A DNA stretch of 64,000 nucleotides from Asterias amurensis (taxonomy: Eukaryota; Echinodermata; Asteroidea; Forcipulatida; Asteriidae), in assembly GCF_032118995.1 (NCBI RefSeq), contig NC_092654.1, positions 15,739,784-15,803,783 of the forward strand. The letters are read 5' to 3'. The notes below the pieces were generated by a model. It searched no databases and had not been told where the DNA came from. It saw only the letters and a list, made by a program, of their open reading frames with translations. The stretch's first letter is position 1, and each line of letters opens with the position of its first letter. The translations under genes were made by a program, and so were the position numbers. Positions 22,019 through 33,400 of this stretch are shown piece by piece.

Positions 22019-22354
22019 CAAAGGCCGAGTCACACTGCAGCAATAACCAAAACGATAACAATCACGATGCAAAGAGAACGCATTCTATTGGTTGCAATTG
22101 CTCCACGCAGAATACGCTCACCCTCATAGACCTTTTCCCAAATACTCGGGCGCGAGCATAAAGCTTGGAATTAGGTGCATTGTGGTCTAGCTGGTGATCA
22201 AATTTGATCCAAAGCTATCCCACAACGCACCTCATTCAACTGTTTGCGCTTGCGCAATGGTATTGGTGAAGGGTCTATTCAACCAATAGAATGCGTACTC
22301 TTAGCGTCGTGATCGTTATCCCTTTCGTTATCGCTGCAGTGTGACCTGGCCTTT
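22019..22354. mobile_element. MITE family F, copy split by a family-G MITE
   Basis: Ends AAAGGCCGAGTCACACTGCAG and CTGCAGTGTGACCTGGCCTTT; the centre is interrupted at 22127-22277 by a complete family-G element. Confidence 0.8.
22127..22277. mobile_element. MITE family G, copy 2, nested
   Basis: TAGACCTTTTCCCAAATACT at the left and GTGAAGGGTCTA at the right, with the shared core TGGAATTAGGTGCATTGTGG. Confidence 0.85.
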
Positions 22355-23376
22355 AAAGCAGTAGACTCGTACCTTCATGCAGTGGTAAGTGCAACATTCA
22401 GATCTAGCAAACTTGCATTATTAGCATCCAATCAAAGCATTTTCTACTAGAGCCTTTATAAGAGCAAGCATCACAACATCATAACCATATTAGATATATT
22501 TGAAAACAAATAAATAACATTGTGAAGGATATTACACACTTCCCTTAAAATTGTTTAAACAGAAAATCAAAACAATACTAAAATGTTTTTGTTTTTTTCA
22601 TTTTTACGGGTGTTTTTTTCTTCTAAACATCCATCGACCAATCATAATATATGGGCAAACTATAAATGCTTTTGTAGATACTCCAGGGGGATATTAACTT
22701 AGCTTCACCTGCAGCATTGAACCACTGCAAAAGCATTCATTCTCACATTAAAAAAAAAATTGCTTTACTTTTTTAAAATTAAACATTTAAAAAAAATGAA
22801 TCTTGGCTGCTAGTTCTTGTGTTTGATTCCCATGTAGTAAACATCCACATGTTCCTACACTATAATCATGAATTAGATTTTTAGTGTTTGTTCTTGTGAT
22901 ATTCCTTTGTCATGTTTTAAATTTTACTTAATTTTAACCAGTTCAGTCCTCAGACATATTGGAGCTACCAATATTTGCATTTTGCAATCAGGAAGATTTT
23001 TGTCCAACAATCAGGGAGATATTAAAAAAATACATTTGAAGTAAAAGGGAAAAAAGTTTAAATTATCAGGGATATTTCCAATTTTGTTCATCAGTACATG
23101 GATTTTTTTAAGCACAGTTCGCTCTTTGCTCTACCATAACAAAATAACAACAATGTTAATCCTGAATTGGAATTACTTAATATTAACTCATAAATAATTT
23201 TGACAGAGGGCAATATCACTGTCTGGGACTACCGTTGTACACATACATGTACGTACATCCTAAGAATTCATGCATGGTGGTAGTAATGATAAAAAATCCT
23301 AATAATCAAGTAGGTTTGCTAGCAACTGTAATGATGCCGAAAATGTCCCATTGCATACAGTATCAAGACTCACGCA

Positions 23377-23530
23377 CGAGGCCTGCATGCTCCATTTTTG
23401 AAAGGGCAAGGGCACCAAGGCATTTTGTGCCTTGGCAAAGGGTACCCTATGAGGAAATTGTCAATTTCTACTGTAGCATTTCAAGGGGTCATCGCCTTTG
23501 TTGCCTGCATGAAGTACCAGACCCGAGACT
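23377..23530. repeat. Dispersed repeat family Q
   Basis: AGGCCTGCATGC, AAAGGGCAAGGGCACCAAGG, TGAGGAAATTGTCAATTTC and GCATTTCAAGG recur in the same order at 54033-54155 and 56904-57066, and in split form around the LINE at 35131 and 39009. Confidence 0.75.
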
Positions 23531-24507
23531 GATGTACTTCTTTCTGTTGCTGAGGCGCAACAGCAACCTTTCATACAACCAGTCCAAATGGAAAGCTTGC
23601 ATTACCTTATATTCCATACACCCTAAGTAGATTTTCAAATCAAATCTAAAGTCAAGTTTATCAGATTAATTCCATTGTCAGTTGAAATCCACTTTGATCA
23701 CAAGGATTTAACAGACATCAACAACTATACACAAATGACATGCTCAAGCTAGTTTGAAGGTTTAAACAATTTTCTATTGTGTGATTTGCTGCCGTTAAAT
23801 TACCAACTCAAATGAGAGAAAACTATGAAAGCTTTAGCTATATTTGGGCTACAAAACAAAATTCATGGTACATCACTAAAAATTTACTTAAATTAACTGT
23901 TAACCTATATTTCAAGGAGAAGTTATAGCTTGATCGTAATGCGATTTATTCAATGAAATCTCTTTATAAATCCTATACCTGAATCAGGTGACTTGTGACC
24001 TGCGACAGGTCTGAGTGATGGCTCTCTTGGTAGAGTGGACTGTTAACAAATAAAGGATTCTAATTAAATAATGGGCAGCCTTCAAGCATCAAACAACAAT
24101 TCAATCCTTTTGGGGGAGGAGGCTATAATACACCCAAACGTAAAGCCCATGCTAAATGCCAGAAACAAGTCAAGTTAAAGGAATATGTAAGACATTATTA
24201 AATTCAGTACACACTATTAAATTCAGTACACACTGGTACACGCACTGTACCGTATTGACAGACTTTTAAACAAAGCACCATGTTTTCTTTGCCCACCTTT
24301 TTTCATCGTGTGAATGAAGACCAAATCCAGACAATGTTCCTAACTTTCTTGAAGTTAGTCTCCACAACTTTGACCATGACCACAAAAAAATGTCCATGAA
24401 GAGGACATGATGTGTGTATCAAGCACTCCATGCAAACTCAGTACATTTTTTTTTGTACACCCGACTTGTACTAGCGTAATCAAACCCAGCTATAATATCA
24501 AACCAGC

Positions 24508-24850
24508 TTAAGGCAAAGTATACCTTTGGTTTTTGGAATCATACTTTGTGTGTTAATCCTATACAAATGTAGATATAATATGTAATGAGAAGGTGGCAGC
24601 GTTGTTGAGATATCGCCGAATATCTGGAGCGGTTATGTCCACGCAGGAAGAATAATCCGTAGTTGAAATACACATTCTCAGATTGAAATGCTTTCGAATC
24701 CCTCTCTCTCTCTCAAACAACATTCATTTGAAGGGGAATTGTTTCTCAAAACGTTACACATTATCAACAGCTGCAGTGCTGTTTACCAAGTAAGTCGTTA
24801 TCGTAATTAATTTTTGGAGTAATTATTACAAAGGTATACCCTTCCTTTAA
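24508..24850. repeat. MITE-like element, AAGGCAAAGTATACCTTTGG ends
   Basis: The left end resembles a shortened family-A terminus; the right end is ACAAAGGTATACCCTTCC then TTTAA. The interior differs from family A (AGATATCGCCGAATATCTGG). Confidence 0.6.
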
Positions 24851-26137
24851 ACACAAGAAGCGACAGAGGCAAAGTATAACTTGTATGCTTGAGACCTCCC
24901 TTTCAAACCATCATTATGGTTCTGTTCTTTTCATGATTCTGTATGCCATTACCTTAAAATGGTGCTTCCAATTTCTGTAAGTTAACAGTGCTCTCAGAAA
25001 GTCCTAACGCTTCTCAAATGTCCTATCTGATATGAAACCCTTCAATTCACAATGAACTGAACTTAACAAGTGTCTCGGAAACTCACTGCAATGAAACCTC
25101 GTAGTAAAAGAACCACTTCAACACCAAATTTACTCTTCATAAATAATGTACTATTAGAAGGTCCTATAATATTTCTTTGGTTGTTGTCAAAAAGTGCTTT
25201 GTTAAAAAAGGGGATCTCAATTTGTTTAACAAATCAGACCCAAGCCAAACAAAAAAACACAACTGAATGCTTGATTGAATGGTTCACTTAACAATATATC
25301 ACATACACACAATACCATCAAAAATATGGAAACCCAACATTATTATATCATACCACTTCTAGTGTACGATATCAGTGAAACAGGAGACATTAATGCAAAT
25401 ATTGGATGCATGCGAGTGAATTGTCGCAGAATAAAAATCACAAGGTGAATTCTGGACTGTTCGCCGAGTGAAATTACGGACAAATCTCAAAGCTCAATTT
25501 TCAGCCTACCCTCCCGAGTCTTTCAAAGCTACCGAATCATTTCAAAACCAACTTTCCCAACTCTCTCTAATCATACAATCATCACTGCATATCATTCACT
25601 AATTTCCAATTTTGCCAAGCGTTTCTATTGGATTTGGATTAAGACATCAAAAGTCCGTGCTTAATTTTTCTCCACATCAGAATCAAACAAAGAGCAGGCT
25701 ATATCATCCCGATGTTGATATGACCATAGCACACATTATTTGTAAATGATAAAGGCCAAATGACAAACAGCCCCAAAAAACAACTTAAACCAGTTTACAC
25801 CTGATTTCAACACGCTAATATTTTCCCTGCTAGAATTCCGGTGATATTTTTTTTTTTTTTTTTTTCTTTTTTCCTGTCAAATCAGATGCCTGTATACAAC
25901 ATCACTTAGATTGTGACAAATAACACACAGAAAAAACAGAAATGCTCAATGAGTGTCCCATTTCACCATACTAGTATGTCACAGGATATAATTTTAAATA
26001 TCACATGGTATTGTACCCAACAACAGGTCAAGCGTGTAGTTGAGCTCAGCATTCTTCGTTACATTTGGCCACAGAGTGCACTTGAGCTAAACATTCCTTA
26101 CCCATCAAATACATCTTTCCAGTATTTAATATCTAAA

Positions 26138-26250
26138 GCCGTGACCGAATTAGCGGCTACAGCTAAGGCTAGATTTCCACATCATCATGCGTAGAGGTAC
26201 GCTTCATACTTAGCAACAGCCCTAGCCGTACCCACCAATTCGGATACGGC
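26138..26250. mobile_element. Small palindromic MITE (GCCGTGACCGAATT)
   Basis: GCCGTGACCGAATTAGCGGC at the left and CCAATTCGGATACGGC at the right; arms of about 38 nt pair imperfectly around a 37-nt centre. Confidence 0.7.
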
Positions 26251-26449
26251 CCAAGTACAGAAGTTATACCAAGAACTTTTTAAAGAGTGCCGACTCTCCA
26301 CCACCAGTCTAAGACCGACGGACCTTGGTGCATGTAGACCGTAATCCTCATGGTATTCCTATCTCTAAACCAACAGCTCATCACGTCGGCCTTGCTGGGT
26401 GGCTCATCACAGATGTAGTAACCTGCTGGGTAGTGTGGACAAAATTCCT

Positions 26450-26515
26450 GGTACCAACAACACCCGGACTAACCTTCCGGCGCTCTACCAATTGAGCTAT
26501 CTAGCCTTAAGTTGG
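26450..26515 (-). mobile_element. tRNA-like SINE head, minus strand
   Basis: The reverse strand reads GATAGCTCAATTGGTAGAGC, an A-box type sequence, followed by GTTAGTCCGGGTGTTG. Confidence 0.55.
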
Positions 26516-27036
26516 CGGTCTCCAATATCTTTATTCAAGGGTGCCAGTCTGAAGCCATACAACCGTTGACTGCCAAGTAGCCAGGGATCACACCCACGTT
26601 TACGATACAACCTTTGTGTTTACTAGATGTAACGATTCTTGAAATCCTCAATGAGCCAGGATGTAATTCCACATCTTGACACGCCGACTTCTGAATCCCA
26701 AGTGCTGCACTTCATTAAAGCCTGCCGTAACAGTGTTCAGAATATTTTAAAGATCGTCCTCTGTGGTATATGTTTCTATAAGTTAACCATTTCACATACT
26801 TAAACGTGCGGAGTATACAGTGACAGTAACACAGCAAATTGTGACAGGAATAAAGCCACAACTGTTCCGAGTATAATGCTTCAAGGTATATGATCAACAA
26901 GCATTCACTCGACGTTGTGTGAATTTCACCAACAAGACTTTTCTCTCGTTCCTCCACCAGCATTAGTATGAAAGGCAACCCAACAACAGCCACACTCCTC
27001 ATCATCCCCCGCCCCAAAAACACAATCCTGCCTGTG

Positions 27037-27402
27037 TTACTTTGTGGTCATTTGACGAGACTGTGGTGGTGATCTTCGGCCAGGGTAGTAGTCTCTACGA
27101 TACCTCTGTTCATAGTTCTGTTCACGCTCATTACGAGGAGGGCCGTAGCGGGGCCTGTGTGGCTTAGCGGTTGCCTGTGTATTATGAGAATGTTGTGATA
27201 GTGGCGTTGAATGGGATGGCGGTAGGGTCTGTCTGGGCTGTTGTGTATTGGACTCAGTGGCATTGGTACTTGAAGTGCTTGTTGTAGTGGTTGCAGAAGT
27301 AGACACTGTTGAGGTTGATGAAGCGGCAACAGATGCCGCATTGGCCTTAGCTGCTCGCTTTGCAATGACTGCTGCGTAGCTTAGACGTGGCATCGAAGAT
27401 TC
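27037..27402 (-). CDS. LARP4: LARP4 coding exon 14 (C-terminus, stop)
   Basis: 366 nt to TAA at 27037-27039. It encodes [15 protein letters not shown], like human RKLSYAEVCQKP, and an Arg/Tyr/Pro-rich tail with GRRSPPQSR, like human VPPRSPK. Confidence 0.93.
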   Translation of the reverse strand, partial: ESSMPRLSYAAVIAKRAAKANAASVAASSTSTVSTSATTTTSTSSTNATESNTQQPRQTLPPSHSTPLSQHSHNTQATAKPHRPRYGPPRNEREQNYEQRYRRDYYPGRRSPPQSRQMTTK

Positions 27403-30400
27403 CTGAAATTCAAACAGCCCAACAACAAAAACGTTGAATTGTTGTTAGATGTATAAAGAAAACTTTAGATTTACCAAACACCAACGGAAATGTTACTACT
27501 TTCTCCTGTTTTTGTCAAAACTTGAGTGTCTTGTTTTAATTTTTCTTTGCCGTGTATTTAACATTGTATGCATGACCCTATGCGGTTAACTACTTTCACG
27601 TTATTATTCTGTAACAAGTATTCCAACAAAACTATCATCTTCCAAACAGGTAACAGTTTCACATCATGAGACAAATGGCAATAGATTAGTTGTCTAGTGT
27701 CTACGACTCACAGTTGCATGTGTAGTTGTACTGGCTGAAGATGAGGCACTGGATGAATTTGTTGTTGTTTGGCTATCGACTGTCGGACTCCCGAAGGTCA
27801 CCGTTTGCGTGCTTCCCGTCGCTGTAGAGACTGTCGTCCTTGCAACGATTGAAGCCACGGTGCAGGTTGCCACAGTGCCGGTGGTGTTCACCGCTGTGCT
27901 GGCAGTCTGGCTGACCTTGGCATGTTGTGAGGGGGTGGTGATGGGAGTCAAGTTGGCTTCAGGGCTGGAAGATATCTCCAGGTCTGTCTGTGTGGCTACA
28001 GGTACCTGTGTTTGTTTACTGAGTGACAAGAACAAACAAATCTTTTACGTATTTGATTCTTATGTCAAATTGAGAAATCAAAACAGCCACTCAGGTCAGA
28101 AGTCTCTATAATATTTCTTTTGGCTAAGGATTGTGCCACAGAAGGGAGTGGGGGTTCAAAGGCCCAATGCTCAGGACCATTGTTTGAGTAAAAATTGCCT
28201 GCGTTCACTTTATATGTCGCTGTTTAAAGGATTTGGGTACTTTTTGTAACACAAAACACAATGTCCAAAGATTTCCATTTAAGGGACACACCGGCCGAAT
28301 TGGGCTATTTGGGCTACAAAATAGACTAAGAAATGTATTCAACGGGTTTCCAGGAATGAAGAAGAACAGTCCTTAAAATTTGAGCATTTTAAAACAAAAA
28401 CGAAGGTCGCGTGATTGTTCTAACCAAAAAGTGGTACAAACAATCACGTGACCTTCCGGGCTAGTTTTACTTCCAGCCGTCTAAAAGTAACTTACCAAAC
28501 CAAATTTAAATATTTTTTTTACAAAATTATTAACAGGTAATTGACGAAAAAGATCATGTATTCAAATTATCGCTACAAAATGTAAATAATGGTGAAAAAT
28601 CTAACTTAAGATTCGCATTCAAAGAGTCGTGTAACGGAAGCTTGTTATATGGCCCCACAGCGTGGAGCATTCGGAACGTAAGTCTCGGGGCATATCACGT
28701 ACCGCACATGCCGTGTCTCGTGGGGGGCTGGAGGTGTAATCCCGGGCATTTCAAAATACATTCTCACAAGGACGCTTTTGAATCCCTCACGATTCCCCCC
28801 CCCACCCCCCCCCCCCCCCACCAACCCCCACTAATATTTTCAGGGTTCAAGCTTTCTCTTATCATTATCTTCAAACTGTGTAAGTTTCATGTAAACCTGT
28901 GGACATTGTGGTTTTTGTCCAAAAAAAGTACATAGACCCTTTAAGCTGCCCAAAAATCAGCCAAGGAGCATTTTGTCAGCTTGATATCCATTTATAATCT
29001 AGACAGCTCAAATTCCAAACATTATGATAGAGCAATGAATGGGCAGTCATGTTGGCTCAGTGGTTTCTCTCCATGCCTTTCACCTCTGTGGACCCTGGTT
29101 TGAGCCGGGACCAGGGCCTAGCACGTGGATTGGGTTTTTCAGTCCCTACTCGACTGTGTGGGCTTTCCCTATAGGGGTTTTCCTTCCACGACTGAAATTG
29201 GAATTTCTTTGTAGTCTTATCTACAAAAAACTTGTGTGATGTTTCTGTAAGAATGCTTTGCCAATTATATAGTTCAGATTCAGATTCAGAATATTTTAGT
29301 TCAAGACATGAATAGAGAACAAAACTTATAAATTTGCCAGCAACTGAGATGCAAGGCAAAATGTGCCTGCCACCGCAAACGGCAATTTTAAAAATAAGAA
29401 TATATTCCTACCTTGGTATTAAGGTGGGTGTTTTTAAAGATGTAGAAGACGGCAGTTGTTCTTTGCTATCTGGTATGTTACTTGTGTTTGTGGCACTGTC
29501 CTTCGTTGCTGGATGGTTTGGTTTGGCTGATTCCTGAGATTTGGCAGCACGCTTTATATAGAGGGGGAACAAGAAAAAAGTAAATACATTGCTTTTATCC
29601 GGACACAAATTTAGATATTATTCTACAATTACTTAAGGCTTACTCTGCAAATAACGTTTTAATCATTTCAATTCAAAAATAATAATAAATAATAATAATA
29701 GGAACTTGTAATGCGCCAAATTAATCTAATTAAATTAAATTTAACATTTCATCGAATTAAACATCTATGTTAAAGGCGCAGCGGAGCCAATGTCAACAAA
29801 ACAATGCATGTACATATCCAGTGAATAATAATAATACTAATAATCATTACACAATTCAATAATTTTCTTGTGCTTCTCTTCTAAAGATATATCATGTTAT
29901 AAATAAAATATGACCTAGATTTATAAGCAAAAAAAAATAGTTAATCTGTATAAACCAAAATAAAGAGAAAGCTCAAAATAAAAAGAAAGTAAACTTAATG
30001 CAACCTCTTAACACTTGTTACATGGAAACTTATGCAAGTTCAAACATACTTAACAACAGATGCTTTATATGAAACAGTTCTTCAGTTCAACTGTTTTTTA
30101 TTAAACTGGTCCAGTGTCAACGAGTTTGTGTGTGCAAGATTAATCTTTGGCAGTTTACCTTTTCAGGACAAATACCATGATTTTATGATTGAATAGAGGT
30201 ATCTTCTATAACAATATTTCTGCCTTGAAACACTTTAAAAAAAACTTTAAAAATAGCAAAATTTTGCTTGGGCTTTTTAAATAACTTTTTCCTTGGAACA
30301 CAATCAAATAAAGTCAATCAAAAAAATTCAGCAATTACAGACAGGTATTATATTTAGTATTTGGGAAAACAGTAAGACAATTTGTACGAGTACAAGGGCT

Positions 30401-33400
30401 GACCTACATGAACACATGGTGTAGGCTTTAAAAGATTTTTCAGGCTATTTAATCACAAGTTTTCTGATTTAGAAAATCACGCAATCAGACAAATGTTGAA
30501 ATACCAATGATGCAATTAACAAAAAAAAAGAGTCAAATGTTTACAACGCCACACAATTACTAGTTAAGTAACAGGCCTTGACCTGCGCTATCATTTATCA
30601 TTATAAACTGCGCTATAGACCTTTATCATGCTGCCTCCATCTTGGTCATGTTCCTGCTATCGAATAACTATAAAAAATGCTAAAAATCATTTTGCAAATA
30701 GGAACCAGGCTATTTTGTTCTTCCAGCCTCGGTTTGGTAACATTGATATCAATGGGAGAAAATCAAAACGGCTACACCATGATAAAGGTCTATTGAAGGG
30801 GCACAGCAGATTTTCTTCTGGGAAAGGGTCACTCTACGAGGAAAATGTAAATTTGCCTTGAACCTTTGCAAAGGGTACCACTGCAAAAACACAGGGCACA
30901 ATTTCGTAGAGCTGCTTAAGCAGAAAGTTGTGCTTAACATGTTTCTGCAAAGCCAGGATACCAGTCACAAGAATGTATTTTGGCTGGTAACCTCATTCTG
31001 GTAAGCATCATTTTGTTGTGCTAAGCTTTTTTTGTGCTGAGGGTGCCATGGGTTATTTTGAGGCCTGAAGGAAATGAAAATACCTTTGGATCCTTGACTC
31101 CTTTGACGATGTCTGCCATCGGTGTCACCAAGTCATTGTTGTTGGTCTCTTCCTCTTTTTTCTCACCACCTTCTCCGTCCGTTATCGTCCGTCCGGGCAG
31201 AGGTGGAAATGAGGCAAGATCAATCTGTGGTGATGGTGCCTTAGGTTGTTCCTTTGGTGTTTGTGGAGGCTGCTCTTTATCGCGTGAGTCTCGAATGTCT
31301 CGAGTGTTCCGTCGATTCTGAGGTTCGTCTTCCCTTTTTCTTAGCCTGCGGTAGTTGTTGTTGACGCGGGGACTGTCGTGACAAAATAAATGAATAACAT
31401 TTCAATTTTATGTACACCGTCATTTCCCAAATGGCTTGACAATCGATTTAGACAATTTGTGATGGGCTCTGTGAAATTGAGACACAGGGGAGACAATTAA
31501 CTTTTTGAGTTTTATACTTGGCTGAAAAGGGCAAACAACGAGCTTCACTTTGACATATATTTCACACTTTGATCAAACAAAAGTTTTTATTTAAGAAATA
31601 TGAAAATTTAGACCCTTAAGAAGCAAGAAACCACATATCACATAAATTAATTTAAACTTTTCAAAATGCAAATAATTACCAAAAGTAGTACCCTACCTTT
31701 AACACATACAGACGGAGTATGTGTTTAAGGTAGGGTAAAACACTTTCATAAAAATTTCTTTCGCAGAGGTGTAACCTACCCTCTTGAGTTCTGTTGCAAG
31801 GAAGTTTGACTACTTGTTATCGACTCCTCCTGAAAGCGATTCCTTGAGGAGGATGTAGAGGTGGATGAGATGGGTTGCGACGACGATGCCGGTTGCGTTG
31901 ACGACATCTCTCTCCTCCTCCCGTACCCGCTTCCCGTCTCTCGATCCCTCTCCTTATCTTCCCGTCTGTCTCTCTCGTCTCTTCTGTCCATGGGGCCGGC
32001 GTCTCTGTCACGTGGAGAATCAAACGTCCCCCTCGGACTGGACACCTGCATACCGTTGGGAGTGGTTCTTCTCTCGGAATTGGACCGATGGATGGAGTTT
32101 TCTTGAAACGGTGAATTGCTAATACGATCCGTAGTTCTCAGCTCCGGTGTACTTGAAGTACGCGAGTGACTCTTTGGATGTTGCCTGTAGTCATTTCAAT
32201 AATGATAAAGTTACGCGATGATTTGTAACATGTATGTGATTTAACCATTGCAATTAGTTACATTTATAGTGGGCCCTATCCATAGGAGGATGTTTGAAGG
32301 TGCAAATTACAACAAAATTTCATTGAAATTTACATCAAAATACAAACAATAAAACTTACATCAAAATACATACAATACATAAAATACAAAAATGTACTCT
32401 GTTACAGGTAGAATTAAAATCTTTCCATGGTGGGAGTATAATTAGGTGAGGTTTGCGGTAGCACCATGTGTAAATCTCTTTGGTGTTGGTTCTGACAGGA
32501 ACCTTTGGTTATCCTTTTAATGTTTCGATCAGAATGTTCTGAATCAGTGCAAGCTGATTGAAGCATTGAATTGTTAACCACCACTTCTTTTTGTGGAACC
32601 AACACTACTCAAACTTGTCAAAAGAGACTTCCAAATGGTGCTACTGCAAACCTAACCTTACTCTGTACAGATGCAGCAACAACGAAATACACAAACAAAT
32701 ATCATATAGAGCAGACACATTCACCTCTATACAGGGAAACAAAGCACTTTAACATTTACAAACTTTGTGACTCACTGAACAAGCGAGTCTTAACTAATCC
32801 CCTGAAGGACCCCCAGCAAACTAACCCCCTTTAAAAAAAGGAGGTAGTGCATTCCAGAACTTAGGAAAAGCCAGTAATAATGATTAGTAACTCTCATAAG
32901 GAAGCATTTTAACACATAAGCATATTAAATAAGACACTGCCAGGTTTTTGTGTTTTTTTCATCAGACTTTCTTCAAACACCAAAATCTAGAGTTACAAAG
33001 CCTAACCTAGGTATACACTGGGTGTAGGCTGTAATAGACTTTTCAGGCTATTTAAACACCATCTATTTTTTAAGGTCAACAAAATCAGACAAATGGAAGT
33101 CAGACTAATAAGAAAAGTAAAAAAAATATTTGCCTGGTTTAAAGACTGCTGAAAGATAAGGCCCATAGTACTTACCTTGTACGAGGTCCCTGATACGCAT
33201 GTTGCTGATTGACATTAATTGCCTGGAACTTGTTCTGTGGCAGGGGAGGAGGAGGAGGCGGAGGGGGAAAGGCACCAGGAGAGAAGGCCTGAGGCTGTTG
33301 CTGAAAGTAAAAACAATCCGTTAAAAATACTGAGCAACGACTGTTTACAACTGCGCCGAAACACTTCGTGATGATAATAATAACAACTGTATTTATGTAG

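Larger units (their letters stand above)
17401..27036 (-). other. Presumed LARP4 3'UTR and downstream flank, repeat-rich
   Basis: Immediately 3' of the LARP4 stop codon. A minus-strand AATAAA is present at about 26529-26534, but inside a SINE-like segment, so the poly(A) site is not settled. Repeats are listed separately. Remaining unique sequence is AT-rich and shows no splice-bounded ORF. Confidence 0.45.
29534..31083 (-). other. LARP4 intron 11
   Basis: AT-rich; holds the LINE tail remnant, a TAGACC...GGTCTA MITE (30615-30792) and a family-N MITE (30895-31042). Confidence 0.55.

Noticed and set aside
22019..22354. Regular repeats that could suggest a CRISPR array
   Set aside because: They are inverted, not direct, repeats of MITEs in a spliced eukaryotic locus.
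23235..23630. 131-residue plus-strand ORF
   Set aside because: Runs through a family-Q repeat and unique flank; no similarity recognised and no splice context.
27809..28111. Plus-strand ORF of 100 residues
   Set aside because: Antisense shadow of LARP4 exon 13; low-complexity codons keep the reverse frame open.
31861..32122. Two plus-strand ORFs of 81-85 residues
   Set aside because: Antisense shadows of LARP4 exon 10.
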